Assembly: GCA_021808875.1 (NCBI GenBank)
Contig: JAKBAU010000223.1
Location: 1 to 5,984 of the forward strand
DNA: 5,984 nt
Direction: 5' to 3'
Source: Pseudomonadota bacterium
Lineage (GTDB): Bacteria > Pseudomonadota > Alphaproteobacteria > Micropepsales > Micropepsaceae
The notes under the pieces are model-generated. The model searched no databases. It saw only the letters and a program-made list of their open reading frames with translations, and was not told the DNA's origin. Of this stretch, positions 1-5,984 are shown piece after piece. Each line of letters starts with the position of its first letter. The first letter of the stretch is position 1. The position numbers and the translations under genes were made by a program.

Positions 1-1
1 T

Positions 2-478
2 AATATTGGCGCCACCAATGTTCTTCGCACCGGCAAGAAGTGGGCGGCCGCCGCAACCTTTCTCTGCGATGCCCTGAAGGGTGCTGCGGCGGTATTGGTC
101 ATGCGGGCAGGATGGGGGCACCTGGCTGAACTCGTGGCCGGATTTGCCGCGCTCCTCGGTCACATATTCCCGCTGTGGCTCGGCTTTAAGGGCGGAAAGG
201 GGATCTCGACCTTTTTTGGGGTCATGTTCGCCCTGTTCTGGCCGGTTGGTCTTATGGCCGCAGCAACCTGGCTGGCAATCGCGTTCGCCATACGCATTTC
301 ATCGCTTTCAGGACTCGTCGCCACGGCGCTGACACCTGCCTACATGCTTGTCTTTGGCCGGAACCCGGACGCCGGATTCGCCGTGGCCGTAGCGATGCTG
401 ATCTGGTTCATGCACCGCGGCAACATTGCACGGCTGCTGCGCGGCACGGAGCCACGCATCGGTGGACACAAAACCTAG
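2..478 (+). CDS. plsY: Glycerol-3-phosphate acyltransferase PlsY, 3' part (5' end outside window)
   Basis: PlsY is an integral inner-membrane enzyme that transfers an acyl group from acyl-phosphate (made by PlsX) to glycerol-3-phosphate, giving lysophosphatidate, the first step of phospholipid synthesis. The reading frame is open from base 2 and gives 158 residues ending at TAG 476-478. Family proteins are about 200 residues, so some 40-50 N-terminal residues are missing beyond the window edge. All three family signatures that should be present are visible: NIGATN at the very start of the fragment, GHIFP followed by GFKGGKGIST at fragment residues 53-70 (the phosphate-binding glycine/lysine loop), and HRGNIARLLRGTE at 138-150. 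Between them lie hydrophobic stretches that fit membrane helices (about 41-60, 71-97, 101-118 and 123-137). The internal ATG at 95 is not the real start, because conserved motif 1 lies upstream of it. Its stop overlaps the stop of the convergent small gene. Family assignment is secure. Confidence 0.96.
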   Translation, partial: NIGATNVLRTGKKWAAAATFLCDALKGAAAVLVMRAGWGHLAELVAGFAALLGHIFPLWLGFKGGKGISTFFGVMFALFWPVGLMAAATWLAIAFAIRISSLSGLVATALTPAYMLVFGRNPDAGFAVAVAMLIWFMHRGNIARLLRGTEPRIGGHKT

Positions 479-591
479 CGATCGTCGCCGCTTTTTCCGG
501 GCGATTTGAAAGAGGCGTAAAGCAGCACGCCCATGAAGCTCACAAAGCCCAGTACCACCATCACAAGATAGGCTTCAGTGCCGGTCGTCAT
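475..591 (-). CDS. Small single-pass membrane protein, 38 aa, function unknown
   Basis: I do not recognise a named family. The frame reads MTTGTEAY, then a continuous hydrophobic segment at about residues 7-28 (rich in V, L, F, M), then a short polar tail KSPGKSGDDR. This is the pattern of a one-helix membrane micro-protein, probably with the basic tail in the cytoplasm. The start at 591 is favoured because GGAGG lies on the minus strand at 598-602, six bases ahead of the ATG. The frame can be extended upstream to 672, but the added residues are cysteine-rich, unlike the body, and would bury the ribosome binding site. Codons mostly end in G or C, as in neighbouring genes. The gene converges on plsY and overlaps it by four bases, both stops lying in one CTAG. 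No promoter was identified. Reality of the gene is likely from the start signal and composition; function is open, for example a small subunit or regulator of a membrane complex. Confidence 0.65.
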   Translation of the reverse strand: MTTGTEAYLVMVVLGFVSFMGVLLYASFKSPGKSGDDR

Positions 592-597
592 CGTCTG

Positions 598-602
598 CCT
601 CC
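598..602 (-). promoter_or_regulatory. Ribosome binding site of the 38-aa membrane protein gene
   Basis: On the minus strand the sequence reads GGAGG, then six bases (CAGACG), then ATG. The match to the anti-Shine-Dalgarno core is strong and the spacing close to optimal. This site decides the choice of the start at 591 over the longer upstream extension of the frame. Confidence 0.7.
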
Positions 603-732
603 AAATCGGGTGTGCACCGCATTGCTCCGGACAATGGCAAAAAGGCAGAGCGGCCGCAATCGTCCTGCACATGGCAGCTGGGGTTACACACCACGCCGTG
701 TCCGCTCACCCTCCCGAGGCATCATCTGTGAC

Positions 733-747
733 GCCCTGACGCAGGGC
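733..747. repeat. Short perfect inverted repeat (hairpin) upstream of topA
   Basis: GCCCTG, loop ACG, CAGGGC: a six-base-pair GC-rich stem with a three-base loop. A second copy of CAGGGCC lies at 775-781 and could pair with the same left arm, so two alternative pairings are possible. No run of T follows on either strand, so it is not a standard intrinsic terminator. It may be chance in GC-rich DNA. Confidence 0.35.
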
Positions 748-837
748 CCATAGAACGCGCTGGCCGCATCGACCCAGGGCCGGAAAAGAGGTGGCGCGGC
801 GGATTTTCACTCTCAGGAACAGCCTTGGGATCGGTCG

Positions 838-901
838 AGAATTTACTACTTTAAGTTGTATTTATAGTAAGAGTGCGAAATTCTTCTACTCATGGTATAG
901 G
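838..901 (+). promoter_or_regulatory. AT-rich island, candidate promoter region of topA-rnr
   Basis: Bases 841-900 are about 72 percent A+T (43 of 60), in sharp contrast with the GC-rich surroundings. Two -10-like boxes are visible on the plus strand: TATAGT at 863-868, and TATAGG at 896-901 preceded by TG at 893-894, an extended -10 arrangement. Neither has a good -35 at the usual distance. The island also contains inverted repeats: TTACTA at 843-848 with TAGTAA at 865-870, and AGAATTT at 838-844 with AAATTCT at 878-884. Its position 110-175 bases upstream of topA fits a promoter or regulator-binding region. Exact start point and strand are not determined. Confidence 0.35.
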
Positions 902-1012
902 GATCTCGCGCACTGGCCGTTGACACCCCTCTGCCGCTTCGCACAGTGTCCCGCTCCCCAAACCACCCTCCTGCCTGCCTAACCGGCTGGCTGGACCTGT
1001 CACTGATCACGT

Positions 1013-3697
1013 ATGAACCTCCTCGTCGTCGAATCTCCGGCCAAGGCCAAGACCATCAACAAATACCTGGGTTCGGGATACAAAGTCCTGGCCAGCTTCG
1101 GGCATATCCGCGATTTGCCAGCCAAGGATGGCTCGGTGCGACCGGACGAAGACTTCGCCATGAGCTGGGAAGTCGACAGCCGGGCGCAGAAGCGGATCAA
1201 GGACATCGCTGACGCCGTCAAGTCTGCCGACAAGCTTATCCTCGCCACCGACCCGGATCGCGAGGGCGAGGCCATTTCCTGGCATGTGCTCGAGGTCCTA
1301 AGATCTCGCCATGCGTTGAAGGACAAGCCAGTCGAACGCGTCGTCTTCAACGCCATCACCAAATCCGCCGTCCTCGAGGCGATTGCCCACCCGCGGCAGA
1401 TCAACGAGGAACTGGTCGATGCCTATCTCGCCCGCAGGGCGCTCGACTACCTGGTCGGCTTCAATCTGTCGCCCGTGCTGTGGCGCAAGCTGCCGGGTGC
1501 CCGTTCGGCAGGGCGCGTGCAGTCGGTGGCATTGCGACTGATCTGTGAGCGTGAAGCTGAAATCGAAGCATTCAGGTCACAGGAATACTGGACTGTTGAC
1601 GCCGAAATGCTGGCAACGGCCGGTTCCTTCACCGCCCACCTCACCCATCTGGACGGCAAGAAGCTCGAGCGGCTTGGCCTCAGCTCGCAAGCGGAAGCCG
1701 AGGCGGCGGTAAGCGCCATTAACGCCCAGCGCTTTGCGGTTGGCAGTGTTGAGCGCAAACCCGTGAAGCGCCATCCGGCACCGCCATTCATCACCTCCAC
1801 CTTGCAGATGGAAGCCTCACGCAAGCTCGGGTTTGCTGCCAAACGTACGATGCAGATTGCTCAGGCTCTCTATGAGGGTGTCGATTTGGACGGCGAAACC
1901 GTCGGCCTCATCACCTATATGCGGACTGACGGCGTGCAGATGGCCGGTGAAGCCATTGCCGAAGCCCGCACCTTCATTGCCCGCAACTATGGCGAGCGCT
2001 ATCAGCCCAAGGCCCCGCGGGTCTATACCTCAAAAGCCAAGAATGCCCAGGAAGCTCACGAGGCAATCCGCCCGACGAGTTTTGGCCGCCTGCCAGAACA
2101 GGTTCGCCGCCATCTCGATGCCGACCAGGCCAAGCTCTACGAACTGATCTGGAAGCGGGCTGTCGCCAGTCAGATGGAGTCGGCCGAACTCGAACGTACC
2201 ACCGTCGACGCCGTCAGCGCGGATGGCAAGATCCTACTGCGGGCAAGTGGCTCGGTGACGCTGTTTGATGGCTTCCTGAAGCTCTATCAGGAAGGCAAGG
2301 ACGATGAACTCGATGAAGACAGCTCCCGCCTTCCACCCGTCAAGGAGGGCGAGAGCCTAAAGATCGAACGCCTTCTTCCGGCCCAGCACTTTACCGAACC
2401 CCCACCGCGATATTCCGAGGCCAGTCTGGTGCGCAAACTGGAAGAGCTGGGCATTGGCCGCCCCTCAACCTATGCCTCGATCCTCTCCACGCTGCGGGAA
2501 CGCGCCTATGTGCGCATGGACAAGAACCGCTTCATTCCGGAAGACAAGGGGCGGCTTGTCACCAGCTTTCTGAGCAGTTTCTTCGGCCACTATGTCGAAT
2601 ACAGCTTCACCGCAGATCTTGAGGAAAAGCTAGACGAGGTCTCCGCCGGCACACTGGGCTGGAAAGCCTTGCTTCGTGATTTCTGGACTGGCTTTTCCGC
2701 TGCCATCGCCGAAACCAAGGATCTCAAGATTTCGGACGTCATTCACGCCCTCAACGAGATTTTAGGCCCGCACATTTTTCCGGCTTCAAAACCGGGAGAG
2801 GATCCGCGCCGCTGCCCCTCCTGCGCGTCCGGCGAGCTTTCACTCAAATTGGGCAAATTCGGCGCCTTTGTTGGTTGCTCCAATTACCCGCAATGCCGCT
2901 ACACCCGTCAGCTAGGACAAAGTGCTGAGGAAGCCGGCGACGGCCAACCGAAGGAACTGGGTACCGACCCGCAAACCGACGAACTCATCACCTTGCGCGT
3001 GGGGCGCTTTGGTCCCTTTGTCCAGCGCGGTGACGGCGACAAACCCAAACGTGCCGGCATTCCCAAGGGTGTGGATACCAGCGACGTGGATCTCGACTAC
3101 GCGCTGAAATTGCTCGCACTCCCGCGTGAGGTCGGGGCTCATCCTGAGACAGGCAAAGAGATCAAGGCCAATTTCGGCCGCTTCGGCCCCTATGTGGTTC
3201 ACGACGGTCAATTTGCCTCGCTCGAAAGCGCCGAAGATGTCTTCACCGTGGGCCTCAACCGTGCCGTGACCTTGCTGGCCGAGAAGAAAGCCCGCGCGCC
3301 TTCACGACGCGGACCTGAACCGTTGAAAGAACTGGGCGCACACCCGCAATCCGGAGCTCTCATCAAGCTTATGCGCGGTCGCTTTGGGCCTTATGTGACC
3401 GACGGCTCCGTTAACGCCACCATTCCCAAGCAGAGTGATCCCCTAAGTCTCGAACTCAGCGATGCTGTTGCGCTGATCGATGCCCGAGCCGGCAAGAGTG
3501 GAGGTACGCCCGCGCGCAAAAAAGCTCGCGCCAAAGCGCCTGCCCCTGCCACCACCCGCGGCACAAAGCCGGATCCCGGCAAAAAAACCACCACCAAGAA
3601 CAAGGCCGCGGCCAAGAAGACGGCCCGTGCCAAGACGGCAGCGGGAGCCAAACGCAGCACCAAAACCGTAGGCAAAAAGGCCGCAGCAGGAGGTTAG
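1013..3697 (+). CDS. topA: DNA topoisomerase I (type IA, omega protein)
   Basis: TopA relaxes negative supercoils in the nucleoid by cutting one strand through a 5'-phosphotyrosine and passing the other. The 894 residues follow the family order. The Toprim domain (about 1-115) has the catalytic Glu7 in VVESPAKAKT and the metal-binding D80, D82, E84 in ATDPDREGE. The type IA core (about 130-570) has the active-site Tyr302 in GLITYMRTD with Arg304, AQEAHEAIRP at 345-354 and GIGRPSTYASI at 480-490. One four-cysteine zinc ribbon follows (C601, C604, C622, C628). Three cysteine-free C-terminal repeats come next, each ending GRFGPFV or GRFGPYV (near 664, 722 and 789). The tail 827-894 is rich in lysine and alanine and probably adds DNA binding. 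The start is firm: the protein begins directly with the conserved MNLLVVESPAKAK, and an in-frame TGA at 1004-1006 excludes anything further upstream. No clear Shine-Dalgarno sequence precedes it. The stop is one base from rnr, so the two are probably co-transcribed. Confidence 0.98.
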   Translation: MNLLVVESPAKAKTINKYLGSGYKVLASFGHIRDLPAKDGSVRPDEDFAMSWEVDSRAQKRIKDIADAVKSADKLILATDPDREGEAISWHVLEVLRSRHALKDKPVERVVFNAITKSAVLEAIAHPRQINEELVDAYLARRALDYLVGFNLSPVLWRKLPGARSAGRVQSVALRLICEREAEIEAFRSQEYWTVDAEMLATAGSFTAHLTHLDGKKLERLGLSSQAEAEAAVSAINAQRFAVGSVERKPVKRHPAPPFITSTLQMEASRKLGFAAKRTMQIAQALYEGVDLDGETVGLITYMRTDGVQMAGEAIAEARTFIARNYGERYQPKAPRVYTSKAKNAQEAHEAIRPTSFGRLPEQVRRHLDADQAKLYELIWKRAVASQMESAELERTTVDAVSADGKILLRASGSVTLFDGFLKLYQEGKDDELDEDSSRLPPVKEGESLKIERLLPAQHFTEPPPRYSEASLVRKLEELGIGRPSTYASILSTLRERAYVRMDKNRFIPEDKGRLVTSFLSSFFGHYVEYSFTADLEEKLDEVSAGTLGWKALLRDFWTGFSAAIAETKDLKISDVIHALNEILGPHIFPASKPGEDPRRCPSCASGELSLKLGKFGAFVGCSNYPQCRYTRQLGQSAEEAGDGQPKELGTDPQTDELITLRVGRFGPFVQRGDGDKPKRAGIPKGVDTSDVDLDYALKLLALPREVGAHPETGKEIKANFGRFGPYVVHDGQFASLESAEDVFTVGLNRAVTLLAEKKARAPSRRGPEPLKELGAHPQSGALIKLMRGRFGPYVTDGSVNATIPKQSDPLSLELSDAVALIDARAGKSGGTPARKKARAKAPAPATTRGTKPDPGKKTTTKNKAAAKKTARAKTAAGAKRSTKTVGKKAAAGG
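3688..3693 (+). promoter_or_regulatory. Ribosome binding site of rnr inside the end of topA
   Basis: AGGAGG, a full Shine-Dalgarno match, lies in the last codons of topA and five bases before the TTG at 3699. It overlaps the final glycine codons of topA, so ribosomes finishing topA pass over the site. This supports the TTG start and suggests translational coupling. Confidence 0.8.
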
Positions 3698-3698
3698 C

Positions 3699-5945
3699 TT
3701 GGCGCGCAGAGGCAAGGATGGTGCTTCACCGCCTGTCGATAAGGCGCGCGTCGTTGAGCTGCTCAGCCAGCATCCGCTTTATGGCAAACGCGAAATCGCG
3801 CGCGACCTGGGATTGAAAGGCAATGCGCGCATCGCACTCAAACACATCTTGCGCGAACTTGAAGCAGACGGCGCCATCGCACGCGGGAATGGCAAGCGCT
3901 ATCTCAAGGCCGGCAAACTGCCGCCCGTAGGCGTTCTGGAAATCGTCGGCCAGGATGCAGATGGCGAATTGCTGGCCCGGCCGCAGCACTGGGATCAGCA
4001 AACCGCGGCCCCGCGCATTCTGGTGATACCGGGTCGTGAGGATCAGGGACCGGCACTCGGCATTGGCGAGCGCATTCTCGCACGCCTGCACGAAACCGAA
4101 GACGGCTATGAAGCGCGTCTCATCAAGCGCCTGGGCGCGAGCGTGCACCGCCTGCTCGGCGTCTATCATGCCGGGACCCGCGGCCACGGTCGTATCGCTC
4201 CCATCGATCGCAAAAGCAAATATGAGCTGATCGTCGCCGAACAAGATGCGGGCGGCGCCTCTTCCAATGAACTTGTGATGGCCGAACCTCTGGCGGGACG
4301 CGATCATGGCACGCCACGGGCGCGCGTGGTTGAACGGCTGGGCTCGATGAGCGAACCCAAAACCGTCAGTCTCATCGCGATTCATGCCCACAATATCCCG
4401 ACCGAGTTTGCACCAGACGCCCTCGCCGAAGCTGTCCGTGCCAAGTCAGTGGGGCTGAAGGGACGCACGGACCTGCGCACCATTCCCTTCGTCACCATCG
4501 ATCCGGAAGACGCGCGCGATCACGATGATGCTGTGTGGGCGGGTCCCGACCCCGACCCCAGCAATTCCGGTGGTCATGTGGTAATGGTAGCGATCGCGGA
4601 TGTTGCGCACTATGTCAAACCCGGCTCCGCGCTCGATCGCGAGGCCTTCAGGCGTGGCAATTCCGCATATTTTCCTGACCGCGTGGTTCCCATGCTACCG
4701 GAGAAATTGTCTGCCGATCTCTGCTCCCTCCACGAAGGCATTGACCGCCCCTGTCTTGCCGTGCGCATGGCCTTTAATGCGGAGGGACGAAAGCTGCGCC
4801 ACGAATTTTTCCGCGGCTTGATGAAATCCGCCGCCTCCCTGACTTATGGCGAGGCCCAGCGTGCCTTCGAGGGCAAGGCAGACAGTCTGGACCACACGCT
4901 CAAGGTAACCTTGAGCGCGCTGTGGCAGAGCTATCACTGCCTTGCCCGCGCCCGCGATAAACGCGATCCGCTTGATCTGGATCTGCCGGAGCGGCGCATC
5001 GTGCTGGGGGCAGACGGCAAGATCAGTTCGATCGCGTTCCGCGAGCGCCTGGAATCAATGCGCCTGATCGAAGAGTTCATGATCCTCGCCAATGTCTGCG
5101 CCGCCGAGACGCTGGAGAAGCATCGCATACCGCCCATCTATCGGGTGCACGAAGTCCCTTCGCACGAAAAGCTTTATGCTTTCGCTGATTATCTGCGTAC
5201 CATCGGAATCAATTTTGCAAAGGGACAGGTGGTCAAGCCCGGCACCTTCAATCTTATCTTGAAGCAGGTCAGAAATGGTCCCCACGAAGCGGTGCTCAAT
5301 GAGGTGATTTTACGCACCCAATCGCAGGCCATCTACGCGCCCGACAATATCGGACATTTTGGGCTCAATCTCTCGCACTATGCCCATTTTACCTCACCAA
5401 TCCGCCGCTACGCCGATCTGGTTGTCCACAGAGGTCTCATCCGCGCCCTCAATTTTGGCAAGGACGGATTGGCCGATGCGGAGGTCACGCGCCTGGCAGA
5501 GATTGCGGACCATATTTCCGTGACCGAACGCAGAGCGATGGCAGCCGAGCGCGATTCGGTCGATCGCTATGTGGCGGCGTTCATGGAGGAGCGCGTTGGC
5601 GCCACCTTCCCTGCCCGCATCACCGGCGTGACCAGGTTTGGCCTCTTTGTACGCCTCGCCGAAACCGGTGCCGAAGGTCTCGTTCCCGTGCGCTCTCTCG
5701 GCCTCGAATACTTTCGTCACGACGAGCGCAAGCATGCCCTCGTCGGCGAGCTCAGTCGCAAGACCTACCGGCTGGGCGAAAGCGTTGTGGTCCGCCTCGT
5801 CGAGGCTGCACCACTGACCGGCGGGCTGAGGTTCGAGATCATCGCTGACGAGGAAAGGCCTGGGCTCACGCCCAGGTCCGCCCCCCCTAAGGCAAGACCG
5901 ACAAAGAGCAAAAAGCGGACCACTTCGCGCAGTCCGCGATCTTGA
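3699..5945 (+). CDS. rnr: Ribonuclease R (RNase II/RNB family 3'-5' exoribonuclease)
   Basis: RNase R degrades RNA from the 3' end one nucleotide at a time and can unwind structured substrates; in the cytoplasm it acts in rRNA and mRNA turnover and quality control. The 748-residue product shows an N-terminal winged-helix segment (about 13-65), a cold-shock-like RNA-binding region (about 75-230), the RNB catalytic domain (about 255-585), an S1 domain (about 633-716) and a short basic tail (727-748). The catalytic signature TIDPEDARDHDDAVW supplies the metal-binding Asp268, Asp274, Asp276 and Asp277. AYFPDRVVPMLPEKLS (323-338) and HFTSPIRRYADLVVHR (563-578) are the other RNB hallmarks. The winged helix and tail distinguish it from RNase II. 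The start is TTG, supported by AGGAGG five bases upstream and by the next in-frame residues ARRGKDG leading straight into the domain. It begins one base after topA ends. The E. coli protein is about 65 residues longer, mostly at the basic tail. Confidence 0.96.
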   Translation: MARRGKDGASPPVDKARVVELLSQHPLYGKREIARDLGLKGNARIALKHILRELEADGAIARGNGKRYLKAGKLPPVGVLEIVGQDADGELLARPQHWDQQTAAPRILVIPGREDQGPALGIGERILARLHETEDGYEARLIKRLGASVHRLLGVYHAGTRGHGRIAPIDRKSKYELIVAEQDAGGASSNELVMAEPLAGRDHGTPRARVVERLGSMSEPKTVSLIAIHAHNIPTEFAPDALAEAVRAKSVGLKGRTDLRTIPFVTIDPEDARDHDDAVWAGPDPDPSNSGGHVVMVAIADVAHYVKPGSALDREAFRRGNSAYFPDRVVPMLPEKLSADLCSLHEGIDRPCLAVRMAFNAEGRKLRHEFFRGLMKSAASLTYGEAQRAFEGKADSLDHTLKVTLSALWQSYHCLARARDKRDPLDLDLPERRIVLGADGKISSIAFRERLESMRLIEEFMILANVCAAETLEKHRIPPIYRVHEVPSHEKLYAFADYLRTIGINFAKGQVVKPGTFNLILKQVRNGPHEAVLNEVILRTQSQAIYAPDNIGHFGLNLSHYAHFTSPIRRYADLVVHRGLIRALNFGKDGLADAEVTRLAEIADHISVTERRAMAAERDSVDRYVAAFMEERVGATFPARITGVTRFGLFVRLAETGAEGLVPVRSLGLEYFRHDERKHALVGELSRKTYRLGESVVVRLVEAAPLTGGLRFEIIADEERPGLTPRSAPPKARPTKSKKRTTSRSPRS
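5859..5876 (+). repeat. Hairpin inside the 3' end of rnr
   Basis: CCTGGGC, loop TCAC, GCCCAGG: a perfect seven-base-pair stem with a four-base loop, about 70 bases before the rnr stop. It encodes part of the linker between the S1 domain and the basic tail. It is followed by a C-rich run, not by T residues, so it does not look like an intrinsic terminator. Confidence 0.45.
5915..5937 (+). repeat. Second hairpin at the very end of rnr
   Basis: GCGGAC at 5915-5920 pairs with GTCCGC at 5932-5937 across an 11-base loop. It is preceded by AAAA and ends six bases before the TGA stop. The downstream sequence GATCTTGACG lacks a proper T tract, so it is at best a weak or factor-assisted termination or RNA-stability element overlapping the coding end. 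Confidence 0.35.
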
Positions 5946-5984
5946 CGCGGCGTTCGGCTGGACCTTGGACCCAACCTCCTGCGA

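Larger units (their letters stand above)
592..1012. other. Gene-free interval between the small membrane protein gene and topA
   Basis: About 420 bases with no convincing gene. A 63-codon plus-strand frame beginning with GTG at 791 has no ribosome binding site and crosses the AT-rich island, so I treat it as chance. I translated the interval by eye in search of DprA, which commonly lies here in rhizobia, and saw no recognisable remnant. No tRNA-like T-loop sequence (GGTTCGA) is present. What it does hold: the ribosome binding site of the small gene at its left end, a short perfect hairpin at 733-747, an AT-rich island at about 838-900, and an isolated TTGACA at 920-925. That box has no good -10 partner (the best at 17-base spacing is ACAGTG at 943-948). 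The most likely role is the upstream regulatory region of topA-rnr. Confidence 0.6.

Noticed and set aside
281..290. PlsY starting at the internal ATG at position 95 as a complete short protein
   Set aside because: Motif 1 (NIGATN) and further coding sequence lie upstream in the same open frame, so the gene simply runs off the window edge.
81..332. 83-codon frame overlapping plsY in another frame
   Set aside because: plsY motifs occupy the alternative frame throughout; this one is rich in R, S, P and W, typical of out-of-frame reading.
592..672. N-terminal extension of the small minus-strand gene to 672
   Set aside because: The extension is cysteine-rich, unlike the rest, and the GGAGG at 598-602 points to the internal ATG at 591.
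920..948. TTGACA at 920-925 as a full sigma-70 promoter for topA
   Set aside because: The -35 match is perfect but the best -10 at 17-base spacing (ACAGTG) is poor and the area is GC-rich; kept only as a remark in the interval entry.
791..982. 63-codon plus-strand frame beginning GTG in the plsY-topA gap
   Set aside because: No ribosome site, runs through the AT-rich island, composition unlike the neighbouring genes, and no recognisable domain.
1000..1404. Antisense frames over the start of topA (134 and 92 codons)
   Set aside because: Shadows of the conserved Toprim coding sequence; no family features or convincing start signals.
3726..4391. Long open frame (221 codons) antisense to rnr
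   Set aside because: It mirrors the strongly supported RNase R N-terminal region; long antisense frames are common in GC-rich coding DNA, and the translation shows no known motif.
5394..5735. Antisense frame of 113 codons over the RNB/S1 region of rnr
   Set aside because: Shadow of a conserved domain on the other strand, with no independent support.

Overview
The window is a stretch of ordinary housekeeping genes from a GC-rich bacterium, most probably an alphaproteobacterium of the Hyphomicrobiales (Rhizobiales) type. This assignment rests on the character of the TopA and RNase R proteins and on the order plsY, topA, rnr, recalled from that group rather than searched. I see no tRNA, rRNA, CRISPR array, insertion sequence, phage gene or obvious horizontally acquired cargo.

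Layout. Positions 2-478 (+) hold the 3' part of plsY, the membrane glycerol-3-phosphate acyltransferase; its 5' end lies outside the window. On the minus strand, 475-591 encodes a very small single-pass membrane protein of 38 residues. It has its own good ribosome binding site and meets plsY tail to tail, the two stop codons sharing one CTAG. Positions 592-1012 are about 420 bases without a convincing gene. They contain a short perfect hairpin (733-747) and a sharply AT-rich island (about 838-900) that is the most plausible promoter area for topA. Positions 1013-3697 (+) encode DNA topoisomerase I (TopA, 894 aa). One base after its stop, 3699-5945 (+) encodes ribonuclease R (Rnr, 748 aa), which starts at TTG behind a perfect Shine-Dalgarno sequence lying in the last codons of topA. 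The last 39 bases (5946-5984) show nothing I can name.

How the genes work together. topA and rnr form a tight, probably translationally coupled pair, covering relaxation of negative supercoils and 3'-to-5' decay of structured RNA. plsY is a phospholipid synthesis gene that often neighbours them in this group. The main oddities are small: no dprA between plsY and topA, where many relatives carry it; the micro-membrane-protein gene overlapping plsY; the AT-rich island; the lack of a clear ribosome binding site at topA; and two hairpins inside the 3' end of rnr. I did not find evidence for an undescribed multi-gene system.
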